Origin: Leptonema sp964619535
GTDB lineage: Bacteria > Spirochaetota > Leptospiria > Leptospirales > Leptonemataceae
NCBI GenBank assembly: GCA_964619535.1
Contig: CAZUEX010000003.1
Span: 62,001 to 126,000 of the forward strand
Reading direction: 5' to 3'
DNA length: 64,000 bases
Position 1 is the first letter of the stretch; every line of letters starts with the position of its first letter. Shown here in pieces: positions 40,337-49,022 of this stretch. Position numbers and translations under genes: made by a program. The notes below the pieces were generated by a model. It searched no databases and had not been told where the DNA came from. It saw only the letters and a program-made list of their open reading frames with translations.

Positions 40337-41209
40337 ATGATAACAGGTCTGCATCCAACGGTGGAACAAAAGGTAAAGGAGAATTTACAGGGCCTTCTCG
40401 AATACTTTGAGAAAAAGCGACGCTCTGGCAGGGCGATGATCTCTGATGAAGAGATCATCTACAATTCGCTTAAGAATCCGCGGCTCGGTGATATCAAGGT
40501 AATCGTCTTTCCAGGACCTCCCGTGCAGATATTCCTGTCCAACCGCAGGGATCCGAACAGTCCCTTTGCCGTGATGGATGCGGCCGAACGTCGTAACTTT
40601 ATTGAGCGACGTCCTCTCGATGAGATCGATGATAGTGAGTCTCTTCCCTGCCTTTATCTGATCTCCTATTCCGATCGCGAGATGATGAGGAATTCTGATA
40701 TTCCTCGTGTGGAATTCTACTCGATATACCTGAACCTTTCCGGAGAGGCCCCTGCACAGAAGGAAGAGGTCGATATTCGGTCCAAACCGTATGATTCGCT
40801 TGATTATTCCGAGCGCATGAATCTCTATCGCAGCATTTCAGCTGTGGATCCGCTGCGCGAACGGATTGCCAGGGATCTGTTCGATTTCTCGATTCAGTAT
40901 GCCCGTTACAAGCAGCCAGAAAAGCAGCAGACGTTGCGCATCCCCCCTGAACAGGTGAATGAGTATCTTGGACAGTTCAGCCGGGATATGTATCCGAAGA
41001 ATCTGCGAATGGTTCTGTTACGGGATTTTCCGGCTGATCATGAGCACTATTGCAAATATGTAAAAGACCGTATGACAGCGTTAAGCGGTATCGTGCAGAG
41101 TCGTCTGAGCGGAGCCGGTGGTGAATATGCTGCCTATCTCAATGCGGTGCTTCGCGGCATTGAAGAACAGATTGCTCAGATTGATCAGCTGCAAGGACGC
41201 CGTCGCTGA
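40337..41209 (+). CDS. conserved hypothetical cytoplasmic protein
   Basis: 290 residues with no signal peptide or membrane segment. It is rich in charged residues, with a central beta-rich part (IKVIVFPGPPVQIFLSN, LYLISYSDREM) and a helical C-terminus (RMTALSGIVQSRLS, then AVLRGIEEQIAQIDQLQ). I do not recognise the family; I suspect a Leptospiraceae-specific protein. It ends one base before the convergent lipoprotein gene. Confidence 0.55.
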   Translation: MITGLHPTVEQKVKENLQGLLEYFEKKRRSGRAMISDEEIIYNSLKNPRLGDIKVIVFPGPPVQIFLSNRRDPNSPFAVMDAAERRNFIERRPLDEIDDSESLPCLYLISYSDREMMRNSDIPRVEFYSIYLNLSGEAPAQKEEVDIRSKPYDSLDYSERMNLYRSISAVDPLRERIARDLFDFSIQYARYKQPEKQQTLRIPPEQVNEYLGQFSRDMYPKNLRMVLLRDFPADHEHYCKYVKDRMTALSGIVQSRLSGAGGEYAAYLNAVLRGIEEQIAQIDQLQGRRR

Positions 41210-41761
41210 TCAGAACAGTCGATACAGATACCAGCGCCCTCCCTCTTTGATAAAATAGGCATTATTGAAACGATAGGACTGCGATTCCATGGCCTCCGGC
41301 TTTTCGATTGTCAGCCGCACCTCACATTCATCCCCCTGGAAAAAAAGGTCCGCCCGGATGCGCTCGCTTTCCTGTATTACGTCTCGCAAAGATCTCTGAT
41401 CGACATCATTTGTTCTCCTGCGCAATCCTTCTGTATCGAGATAGTAGGTGTTCACGTATCCATCGGGATCGGCCAGGTCGGCAGAAAAGGCTTCGGCCGT
41501 CTTTCTGGCCTTTAGATCGATCCAGATGCCCTTGCCCCGGTGAACCATGTCGTTCAGTTCAGACAGGTTTTGGTTTTGAATACCGGTGAACATCCTTTGA
41601 AGCATACCGGTAATCTCTTTAACGTCTGCAGTGCGAGAGATGGCCTCGTTAGAACGGTTTAGCACACTGCCCGTTACAAGACGATCCCTGAAGTTCTGAG
41701 GTCGATCGCAGCCGATGGCCATCAGTAAAAGAACAATAGTAGCTGTAAGACGCATACGCAT
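41210..41761 (-). CDS. lipoprotein of unknown function
   Basis: 183 residues. Hydrophobic N-terminus ending in LLMAIGCDRP, a lipobox. The body has a helix (ISRTADVKEITGMLQRMFTGI) and an alternating strand region ending FIKEGGRWYLYRLF, which looks like an NTF2-like or SnoaL-like cone fold used for small-ligand binding. That reading is tentative. Its neighbours give no hint. Confidence 0.55.
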   Translation of the reverse strand: MRMRLTATIVLLLMAIGCDRPQNFRDRLVTGSVLNRSNEAISRTADVKEITGMLQRMFTGIQNQNLSELNDMVHRGKGIWIDLKARKTAEAFSADLADPDGYVNTYYLDTEGLRRRTNDVDQRSLRDVIQESERIRADLFFQGDECEVRLTIEKPEAMESQSYRFNNAYFIKEGGRWYLYRLF

Positions 41762-41794
41762 AAGACGAAATCCGTTGATTTTTGTTCATGTGTG

Positions 41795-43360
41795 TTATTC
41801 CTGTTGAAGAACACGTGCGAGGAGGTCGACAAGGTCCATTTCGTTGATGACCTTGATCTTGTTCAGGGTTTGCAGGGCCGTCTGGGCTCCATCCGTAAGG
41901 CGTGCGGCGGCGATGACATATCCTTCCTGGGCCTTGAATTCATTGAGCTGATTCTGCATGTTTCGAAGAAAGATATCCGAAATGGGCTGGTTCTTCCATT
42001 TTCGGATCTGGAAAAGGGCCTTACGGCTCTTTTCTGCATTGCTTTTGGCCATGATATCCATCCCGTCCGTATCGCGGTAAGGAAGGATGTTTGCCACGGT
42101 GTAGCCCAGCTGTGAAATGATGCTTCTGCAGGCCATTTCAAAGGCCTCACCCTTCAGCGCATTGAATTTTTCGATCATTTCCTCTGGATCGACAGAGCTC
42201 TGCTGCCGGGTAGGTCGTGGCGGTCCGTCCTGGTTGAGCAGGGCATCGATATCAAGGTTTCGCTCCATTTTCAGGCCCGAAATCTGATAGAGAAATCCAG
42301 GATTGAAACGGGAGCGAGACCAGTCAGTCAGGAATGCGCGAAAATTAAATCCTGATGGCGATACTTCACCGGCGGGAATGATGCCCTCTTCTACGTTCAT
42401 CCGGTAGTCAGAGAGGTTGATGACCTTCTCATCGTTCATATTTCGCATTTCAAGGGTTAACAGGTTTTCGTTGGCCGTTTCAAGATCTCCGGCCATGATG
42501 GCCATACAGGCTACCGAAATACGGGCATCGTATTCTTCGCGTGACCATCCTTCATCAAGCGTAACCTGCAATGCCAGCTCTGCATGCTTCAGGGCAATAT
42601 TATAGTCTGACTTTTGATAGAAGATGCCTGTCAGTGCCTTTTGAATTATGTAATGCACTTCTGGTTCCGGACCGAGGTCCAGGGCATGAAGGAGCCGTTC
42701 AATGGCCTGTTCATATGCTCCCTGAAAGAACCCTTCAATGCCAAAGAACAGATTGGCCGTAAGGTTATCCGGTTCGGTCTGGCAGGCCGCTTCGAATTCG
42801 CCAAGTGCATCCTTTTTGCGTAGTTGCGAAAGACAGATGCCCCGGCCCAGACGGTATTCAAACACATCGGGCTTGATTGTAACGAGACGCGAGAAAAAAC
42901 GATCGGCTGCTTCGAATTTTTCCTGTCCTGCGCAGAGGAAGGCAAGCCTGGCAAGGGCCTCTTCATTTTCGGGCACCAGCTTCAGGGCTTCATTGTAATA
43001 CTGAAAGCTTTCGTTATAGCGTTCGTTTCGATAGTAAATCGAGGCAATCCGGTTGGCCAGCCTGGGCATGGGCAATTCGGGAACGGAGCGGCCGATCCGG
43101 AAGATCTCAAGCATATGATGAAGCTCGTTTGACTCATCCCCTTCAAGGTTGTAGATCTGCATCATCAGATAATGCAGTGCAGGATTGTTAGGCTCGCGAA
43201 GCAACCGGGAACGTACAAGGCCTCGGGCATCGGTGAACATGCCTGCCTGTGCAAGCTCAATAGCCGTTGTTTTCAGGTCCTTTTTTCCGAAGGCCAGGAA
43301 GTAAACGGCCGCGCTGGCTACAGCGAGCAAGGCAATCGATATAAGGATAGCGGTGGTCAT
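41795..43360 (-). CDS. membrane-anchored TPR protein with C-terminal Mrr-like nuclease-fold domain
   Basis: 521 residues. Residues 4-24 are a transmembrane helix. A run of TPR-like helix pairs follows to about residue 300 (for example NESFQYYNEALKLVPENEEALARLAFLCAG). Residues about 405-515 resemble the Mrr-type restriction-endonuclease fold: GEAFEMACRSIISQLGYTV, then DTDGMDIMAK and ALFQIRKWKN, and KAQEGYVIAAARLTDGA. The QxK motif of Mrr appears as QIR, so activity is uncertain. The single anchor would put the domain in the cytoplasm or the periplasm depending on orientation. Usual Mrr-type proteins are soluble. Confidence 0.65.
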   Translation of the reverse strand: MTTAILISIALLAVASAAVYFLAFGKKDLKTTAIELAQAGMFTDARGLVRSRLLREPNNPALHYLMMQIYNLEGDESNELHHMLEIFRIGRSVPELPMPRLANRIASIYYRNERYNESFQYYNEALKLVPENEEALARLAFLCAGQEKFEAADRFFSRLVTIKPDVFEYRLGRGICLSQLRKKDALGEFEAACQTEPDNLTANLFFGIEGFFQGAYEQAIERLLHALDLGPEPEVHYIIQKALTGIFYQKSDYNIALKHAELALQVTLDEGWSREEYDARISVACMAIMAGDLETANENLLTLEMRNMNDEKVINLSDYRMNVEEGIIPAGEVSPSGFNFRAFLTDWSRSRFNPGFLYQISGLKMERNLDIDALLNQDGPPRPTRQQSSVDPEEMIEKFNALKGEAFEMACRSIISQLGYTVANILPYRDTDGMDIMAKSNAEKSRKALFQIRKWKNQPISDIFLRNMQNQLNEFKAQEGYVIAAARLTDGAQTALQTLNKIKVINEMDLVDLLARVLQQE

Positions 43361-43366
43361 ATCATT

Positions 43367-44110
43367 TTAATGCGGTATGAACGTGCTCCCCAGGTTTCTC
43401 GGTATGCCGTCGTATTTCAGGATGGCCTGAACAGTAAAATACAGTTCTTTTCCGAGACCATGAAGAGCCCGTGCCTTGGATCGTTTCAGTTTGAAAAACG
43501 CCTGTGGACCTCCTGGGAATTGCCATAGAATGCGCAGTTTTTCAAAGAATCCTTTCTGTGTCCAGTTCCAGAGTTTGTATTCGTATTCGTAAAGAGCGGC
43601 CTCTTCTGGTCTGTCTCCTGCGACTTTTACGAAATGCAGGTAGGAATGGTTCTGCAGCTCTCGGATGGATCCCGTAATCTCGATGATTCGGGCTGCTTCC
43701 ATATCACAGGCCCGTGCATGGTATCGTTCTGCCAGATCCATCTTGTCGAGCATATCATGAACGGGACGATCGACGGTTACAAGGGTATCGCTGCCGGGGC
43801 CTCCGGGATAGATCGTCTCGGAGTCTGCGCTTACGATCTGACCGAGTTTCAGTCTCTGCCCTGCCCGTGCCGGATCACGTTCGTCAAGGATGCCAACCAG
43901 GCCTGCGTTGACGATGACATCGGGCTGAATCTCCTGAAGTAGCTTCTTCAGGCGACCGGGATGACGGATGCCCGGGCCTGTTGTGGCCGCATAGAGTCCG
44001 GGATGTTTGGTGGATCTGTAGACGCGCAGATCCTTCTCGAACGTAAAGGGATGACGATCGAGAAGCTCGGAAAGTTCCTCTTTTATACCGGTAAGAACAA
44101 GCAGAACCAT
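43367..44110 (-). CDS. nucleoside phosphorylase/nucleosidase-superfamily protein
   Basis: 247 residues. The fold is suggested by TGPGIRHPGRLKKLL, VIVNAGLVGIL (the GxxG after a beta strand), and ACDMEAARIIEI, equivalent to the conserved DMEAAAI of MTA/SAH nucleosidases. The C-terminal 60 residues are basic and aromatic, unlike MtnN. Members cleave or phosphorolyse N-glycosidic bonds of nucleosides; the substrate is unknown. Six bases separate it from the TPR protein gene. Confidence 0.65.
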   Translation of the reverse strand: MVLLVLTGIKEELSELLDRHPFTFEKDLRVYRSTKHPGLYAATTGPGIRHPGRLKKLLQEIQPDVIVNAGLVGILDERDPARAGQRLKLGQIVSADSETIYPGGPGSDTLVTVDRPVHDMLDKMDLAERYHARACDMEAARIIEITGSIRELQNHSYLHFVKVAGDRPEEAALYEYEYKLWNWTQKGFFEKLRILWQFPGGPQAFFKLKRSKARALHGLGKELYFTVQAILKYDGIPRNLGSTFIPH

Positions 44111-44169
44111 GCTGGCCTTCTATTCTTGTGTTTCGGCAGCTGGCCCCGATCGGGAAGCCTTTTTCCTGG

Positions 44170-44853
44170 TCATACCCTGCTCAGACGCAGCCGGCGCTCC
44201 AGTTCGTCCAGCAGGGTTGGAGCGAGATGGTCTTTTGTCATGGGGCCGATGACCGTTTCTTCGCCGGCCCTGTCAAAGAGATGCAATGTGTTCTGGACCT
44301 CGCCGAATCCGCTCTGATCCCTGTATACCTCGTTGCCGCAGATGAAGTGTGCATTTTTGCGCCTGAGCTTGTCCAGGGCATGGGCCTTCATGTGGTCCGT
44401 TTCTGCCGCGAATCCAACCCGGATGCAGCGTGGCGGGCAGTCTTCTCCAACGCTTTTCAGTATATCGATGGTGGGCTTCAGCTCGATGGTGCGCAGCTCT
44501 TCGTCTGGCTGCTTCTTGATCTTGCTCGAGGCCGGAGCCACAGGCGTGTAATCGGCCGGAGCTGCTGCCATAATAAGAAGACAGTTCTCGCACAGCATCT
44601 TACGCACGGCCTCTGCCATATCGGACGTGGTATCAACGGAGATGTTGATGGCTCCGTCTACGCTGCGGTAGGGCATGTCACACTGGCCGGCAATATATAC
44701 CACCTCGGCAAAGCGCTGCAGTCCGTTACGGGCAATCTCCCATCCGGTTTTACCCGAAGAAGCGTTGGTCAGGTATCGCACAGGATCCAGCCATTCCCGG
44801 GTCGGGCCTGCAGCAACAACGAGTCGCATGTTGGAAAAGATGTACTCAGACAT
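44170..44853 (-). CDS. coaB: phosphopantothenate-cysteine ligase (CoaB), stand-alone
   Basis: 227 residues from the ATG at 44853 with AGAAGAG upstream; an ATG at 44913 would overlap coaC. The CoaB domain is complete: RLVVAAGPTREWLDPVRYLTNASSGKTGWEIA, AAPADYTPV, KPTIDILKSVG and VGFAAET. It joins cysteine to phosphopantothenate with CTP, the step before CoaC in coenzyme A synthesis. In most bacteria the two are fused as CoaBC; here they are adjacent genes in different frames, CoaC first. Confidence 0.85.
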   Translation of the reverse strand: MSEYIFSNMRLVVAAGPTREWLDPVRYLTNASSGKTGWEIARNGLQRFAEVVYIAGQCDMPYRSVDGAINISVDTTSDMAEAVRKMLCENCLLIMAAAPADYTPVAPASSKIKKQPDEELRTIELKPTIDILKSVGEDCPPRCIRVGFAAETDHMKAHALDKLRRKNAHFICGNEVYRDQSGFGEVQNTLHLFDRAGEETVIGPMTKDHLAPTLLDELERRLRLSRV

Positions 44854-44872
44854 GGTTTTGCGCTCTTCTGTT

Positions 44873-45439
44873 TCAGGATGGCCGGACGTGCGGACGCTTG
44901 CGGCCAATTTCATGGAGTCTTAGAATTGTGGATTCGAGAACGGGAAGATCTGCCATCTTACCGCGTCCGGCATCGCCGCAGATAACCACGCCGGCCAGGG
45001 GATCAACGATTTCGACGCCATCCTCCTGCAACTGCCTTAGATTGCGCTGCACGGCCGGTGCTGTATACATATTGGGATTCATGGCAGGGGCAATCATCAC
45101 GGGGGCATTCATGGCCAGATAGGCGGAGCTTACCGTATCGTCTGCGATTCCTGATGCCATCTTGCCGATCATGTTAGCCGTTGCCGGTGCCACACAGAAA
45201 ACGGAAGCCTCGTTTTTGACGTCGATGTGCAGCATACCTTCTTCCCATTCATCGACGATGACCTTTTTTCCCGTCAGGGCTTCAAAGGTAACGGGACCAA
45301 CGAATCGCGTTGCATTGCGTGTCATCATGACGCGAACGGGAAGGCCCTGTTTTACCAGGGATCGTACCAGTTCGCAGATGCGAAAGGCGGCAATGCTGCC
45401 GGTAACGGCAATGACAGGGTGTTTTTCTTCGGCATTCAT
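44873..45439 (-). CDS. coaC: phosphopantothenoylcysteine decarboxylase (CoaC)
   Basis: 188 residues of the flavin-dependent Cys-decarboxylase fold: AVTGSIAAFRICELVRSLVK (FMN site), VRVMMTRNATRFVGPVTFEALTG, HIDV with the catalytic histidine, ATANMIGKMASGIADD and APAMNPNMY. It decarboxylates the CoaB product to 4'-phosphopantetheine. The end reads DAGRGKMADLPVLESTILRLHEI, as in CoaBC just before the join. The next gene starts 19 bases on. Confidence 0.9.
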   Translation of the reverse strand: MNAEEKHPVIAVTGSIAAFRICELVRSLVKQGLPVRVMMTRNATRFVGPVTFEALTGKKVIVDEWEEGMLHIDVKNEASVFCVAPATANMIGKMASGIADDTVSSAYLAMNAPVMIAPAMNPNMYTAPAVQRNLRQLQEDGVEIVDPLAGVVICGDAGRGKMADLPVLESTILRLHEIGRKRPHVRPS

Positions 45440-45466
45440 AGGATGGGCATCCAGGAAATCTATGCT

Positions 45467-47278
45467 TCATTCACCGGCTGTTGCGTCCATTTTTTTCCCG
45501 AAACCTGTGCGCAGAAAGAGCCGGTCCAGTTCGGCGCGGGTAAACCGCAGGATTGTAGGCCGTCCATGGGGACAGCGCGAGGGCTGCTCGCACTGTCCAA
45601 GCTGTCGAAGGACGGTTGAGATGACTTCAGGTGATAGTATGTCATTCTTTTTTACCGAGGCCTTACAGGCCTTCATGGCAGCGTACTCATCGTAAACACG
45701 AACGAGATCCTCTCCACCGCTCAGTCTTGCGATGGCATGCTCGACGATTTCTTTCTCTTCACCGGGTTCAAGAAAGTCAGGCGCCTCTCGAAGGACCAGT
45801 TTGCCCGGGCCAAGTTCTTCCAGAACAAAGCCGGCATCCAGCAGTCGGTCACTCTGCGACAGGATCTGTTCGCATTCCTGTTCATCGTAATCCAGTGGAA
45901 TGGGATGTAGAAGGATCTGTCTCTGGAATCGTCGCTCTTCAAGTTCTCGGCGTTTCTTTTCGAAGTTGATGCGCTCATGGGCCGTATGCTGGTCGATCAG
46001 GTAGAATTCGTCCTCTCCTTCTGCAAGGATGTAGGTACCGAAAATCACGCCAAAATGGCGTAGAGGAACAAAGCTCTGCTTAACTTCTTCGACTGGCTCT
46101 TCCTGTCTGACGGCAAACGAGCGCTCTTCTCGCACGGGCATTCCGGCAGAGATCAACTCATCGACAGGATACAGCAACGGCGCAGGAGAGGAGCCCTGTC
46201 GCAGCTGTTGCCGGAAGGCCGCATCGGATGACAGGGATTGTTTTGTTTCGGCCATGGGCTCGGTGGTGTTGCGCAGGAAGGGCAGTGGCGTGTCGGGGAA
46301 CAGGGCTCGATGACAGGCCGCCATCAGGATGCTGTGCAGCGAAGGCTCGTCGCTTAACCTTACCTCTTTCTTGGCCGGATGGACGTTGACATCAAGCCTT
46401 GTGGAGTCGACTTCAAAGTGCAAAAAGAAGACGGGCTTTCCACCGTCGGGGATGAGCTCACCGTAAGCCTTGCGAACGAAAAACGGCACATTGCGAATCT
46501 CAACGGGCCGCCGGTTTACCATAACAAACTGTCGATCCGGCTGACTGCGGTAAAAGCGGTCGTTGCCGATATAACCAGAAACCGTCAGCGCATCCCGCTT
46601 CTCTTCTACGTAAAGAAGCCTGGAGGCCACATCGTTACCGTATACAGAGCCAATACGGCCGATCAGATCGTTGTCCGGTGGCAGCTGCAGGATGGCCTTG
46701 CCGTCTCTGTAGTATTCCAGATGTAGCTCGGGAACAGAAAAGGCCAGGCGAAGAAGCTCCTTATGGATGGCTGCATCTTCGCTGCGCTCGCTTTTCAGGA
46801 ATTTGCGTCTTGCGGGTGTGGCATAGAAGAGTTCCTGCACAAGGATGGTGGTACCTTCTGCCGGTGCATCGATGACATGTTCCTCGATGGAGCCTCCGCG
46901 ACACCGTAGCAGACCACCCGTGTCAGCACCGGTATGCGTACTGCGGATTTCCACATAGCTTACCGAACTGATGGCTGCCAGCGCTTCGCCACGAAAGCCG
47001 TAGCTTAGAATATGATCGAGATCATCGATAGAGCCGATCTTGGACGTAGCATGTCTTTCCACAGCCAGTGGCAACTGGTCAAACGGTATGCCCGAACCAT
47101 TATCCCTGACAAGTATGGATTGCATGCCTCCGGCCTGTGTTTCTACGATGACATGATTGGCCCCGGCATCGATGGAGTTCTCAACAAGCTCCTTCACCAC
47201 AGAAGCTGGACGTTCGATGACTTCACCGGCTGCAATGCGATCAACCAGAACGGAGGATAGCTTTCGAATGGCGGGCAT
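45467..47278 (-). CDS. mutL: DNA mismatch repair protein MutL with endonuclease motifs
   Basis: 603 residues. The N-terminal GHKL ATPase (RKLSSVLVDRIAAGEVIERPASVVKELVENSIDAGA, then GFRGEALAAI) is canonical. The C-terminal domain keeps the endonuclease set of MutH-less bacteria: DQHTAHERINFE (variant of DQHAxxExxxxE), ACKASVKKNDIL and CPHGRPTILRF. It therefore probably nicks the new strand itself. Upstream of coaC on the same strand, 27 bases apart. Confidence 0.96.
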   Translation of the reverse strand: MPAIRKLSSVLVDRIAAGEVIERPASVVKELVENSIDAGANHVIVETQAGGMQSILVRDNGSGIPFDQLPLAVERHATSKIGSIDDLDHILSYGFRGEALAAISSVSYVEIRSTHTGADTGGLLRCRGGSIEEHVIDAPAEGTTILVQELFYATPARRKFLKSERSEDAAIHKELLRLAFSVPELHLEYYRDGKAILQLPPDNDLIGRIGSVYGNDVASRLLYVEEKRDALTVSGYIGNDRFYRSQPDRQFVMVNRRPVEIRNVPFFVRKAYGELIPDGGKPVFFLHFEVDSTRLDVNVHPAKKEVRLSDEPSLHSILMAACHRALFPDTPLPFLRNTTEPMAETKQSLSSDAAFRQQLRQGSSPAPLLYPVDELISAGMPVREERSFAVRQEEPVEEVKQSFVPLRHFGVIFGTYILAEGEDEFYLIDQHTAHERINFEKKRRELEERRFQRQILLHPIPLDYDEQECEQILSQSDRLLDAGFVLEELGPGKLVLREAPDFLEPGEEKEIVEHAIARLSGGEDLVRVYDEYAAMKACKASVKKNDILSPEVISTVLRQLGQCEQPSRCPHGRPTILRFTRAELDRLFLRTGFGKKMDATAGE

Positions 47279-47357
47279 ATGTCAAGGAGGCTTTATCTAC
47301 CTGTATGGCCAACCCACTTTTTGGATGACTGCAGGCCGAAGACGGACACGATGTGCC

Positions 47358-47630
47358 ATGTTCTATTCGCGGTTGCCTTTTATTACCGGAGCTGTTCTGC
47401 ATCTTGTCTTTGTTTTCACGCGTATCCGTGTATTCGAGTGGCGCTGTGTCGGTAATGATTGCAGCGGTCTCTTTTTTGTCGATTTTCCGATCAGTCTGGT
47501 CTACCTTGCATTCTCGGATGGGATGCAGATCGTCTTTTCTCTTCTGTTTGGAACGCTGCTGTGGGGACTGTATGGTCTCGGTGTAGACATTCTTCTTCAG
47601 AAGATTATGCAAAGCAGGATGAAGCGTTGA
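47358..47630 (+). CDS. small membrane protein, unknown
   Basis: 90 residues from the ATG at 47358; in-frame ATGs lie further upstream inside mutL and are less likely. Three hydrophobic segments (FITGAVLHLVFVF, FFVDFPISLVYLAF, FSLLFGTLLWGLYGLGVDILL) and a basic C-terminus. Its stop overlaps the TTG start of the oxidoreductase, with AGGA supplied within this gene. Confidence 0.5.
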   Translation: MFYSRLPFITGAVLHLVFVFTRIRVFEWRCVGNDCSGLFFVDFPISLVYLAFSDGMQIVFSLLFGTLLWGLYGLGVDILLQKIMQSRMKR

Positions 47631-48631
47631 AGAAACGTAAGGCCGCCCTGATTGGCCTCGGCCGTATCGGGTGGATGCTGGAAAAGGATCCCTATCGCTA
47701 TCATCCCTGTACGCATGCCGGTTCGTTGATAGCCCTGTCGGACCGATTCCGCCTTGTTGCCGGCTGTGACCTTGACCGGCAGCGTAGAGAGGACTTTGGT
47801 CGCTACGCAAAGAGGAACGGTCAGCCCGTTATGCTTTTTGAAAGCGTTGAATCCCTCTGCCGCTCCATTCGGAACGGGGAGTTAGCCGTAGATCTGGCCG
47901 TGCTGGCCACAGGGCCCGATTCACATCCGGATCTGTTTCGACAGCTTGTTGCAGTCGGCGTGCGAGATTTTCTAATCGAAAAACCAGCGGCTTTGAATGG
48001 CGCCGAGGCGAGAAGGATGCTGCGCCTGGCTGAAAAGCATAACGTCAGTGTTCGCATTAACTTTGAACGGCGCTATCATCCGGCCTATAATCTGGTGCAC
48101 AGGATCATAGAATCAGAACGCTTTGGCAGGCTGCGACATATTGAAGGCCGTGTGCTGGCCCCTTCTCTACGGCGTGATGCCCTGCTTGAGGACGCCGTAC
48201 ACTGGATCGATCTTTTGCTGTGGTATGCTGGTCAGCCTTCTGGTTTGCGTTCCCGGTTTCGTCGTGATGTTCGAGGGCGTGAAGAAGGATCACTGCATGT
48301 ATTTCATTACGACTCGTTCGATGCCGTTCTCGAGTCCGGTGGTATGAGGCGCTACTTTGAATTCGTCATGCGGCTTGATTTTGAAAGAGGACGGATCATT
48401 GCAGGCAATGAAGGACATTTTCATTTTCAAAGCAAACCATCGAAACGTTACAAGGGCTTTTACGAACTCCAGCCGGTGCCTGTTCGGCTGACAGCGAAAG
48501 AGAAAGAGCTGAATCCCTGGCTGGTGCTGTACAGAGAGATCGCTGCCGGTAACAGAATCCGGTCTTCTCTGGAAGAAGCCGTAAAGGGCATTGCACTGAT
48601 CGATCGATGCCGGCGTTTCAGCGGAAGCTAA
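47627..48631 (+). CDS. Gfo/Idh/MocA-family NAD(P)-dependent oxidoreductase
   Basis: 334 residues from a TTG at 47627 that overlaps the previous stop (TTGA); AGGA is eight bases before it. The Rossmann loop is ALIGLGRIGWML, the LATGPDSHPDLFRQLV segment follows, and FLIEKPAALNGAEA gives the EKP motif with the catalytic lysine. The C-terminal alpha/beta domain has RHIEGRVLAP and HWIDLLLWY. Such enzymes oxidise or reduce sugars and cyclitols; with a glycosyltransferase next door a sugar for surface polysaccharide is plausible. Confidence 0.85.
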   Translation: MKKRKAALIGLGRIGWMLEKDPYRYHPCTHAGSLIALSDRFRLVAGCDLDRQRREDFGRYAKRNGQPVMLFESVESLCRSIRNGELAVDLAVLATGPDSHPDLFRQLVAVGVRDFLIEKPAALNGAEARRMLRLAEKHNVSVRINFERRYHPAYNLVHRIIESERFGRLRHIEGRVLAPSLRRDALLEDAVHWIDLLLWYAGQPSGLRSRFRRDVRGREEGSLHVFHYDSFDAVLESGGMRRYFEFVMRLDFERGRIIAGNEGHFHFQSKPSKRYKGFYELQPVPVRLTAKEKELNPWLVLYREIAAGNRIRSSLEEAVKGIALIDRCRRFSGS

Positions 48632-48959
48632 TACCGACGGCCTTACAGGCCGTTGTGGCCGGGTCCGGCACCTGCCACTGGTCGCAGCTCAGCATGTAAA
48701 GCTCTGATACACAGAGGTCCACCGTTGTGCGCGTTGCCTTGCCGATAATGAATCCTGATAGGGTATGCGTCGTACCGCATTCTGCATCACGCAGCGAATA
48801 CATGCCGAGGATTTGCAGGTTTGCCTCGCCTGTATCATACGTATCGGTGTCATTCTGCGCGCAAGAAACAGACATGACAGAAAACGCCGCGACAGAAAAA
48901 GCTGCTTGAAGCAGCCAGGAAACGGCCGGTTGCAGGGCCTGTCGCAGAGAACAGTGCAT
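48618..48959 (-). CDS. small cysteine-containing lipoprotein, paralogue of 264-632
   Basis: 113 residues from the ATG at 48959 (a GGAG sits very close, so the start is uncertain). The signal region ends VMSVSCAQN, a lipobox. The mature part shares its order with the lipoprotein at 264-632: an ANL(Q/D)-L segment, an ECG triplet, and a CV pair followed by C seven residues on. The 3' end overlaps the convergent oxidoreductase by 14 bases. Function unknown. Confidence 0.5.
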   Translation of the reverse strand: MHCSLRQALQPAVSWLLQAAFSVAAFSVMSVSCAQNDTDTYDTGEANLQILGMYSLRDAECGTTHTLSGFIIGKATRTTVDLCVSELYMLSCDQWQVPDPATTACKAVGISFR

Positions 48960-49022
48960 ACTCCAACTCTGCTTCTGTGGTCGGCAGGTCAACTTGAACG
49001 GCAAGGAAGGGTTAGAAAAACG

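Noticed and set aside
44273..44593. Frame of 106 codons inside coaB
   Set aside because: Same-strand alternate frame within a well-supported enzyme gene.
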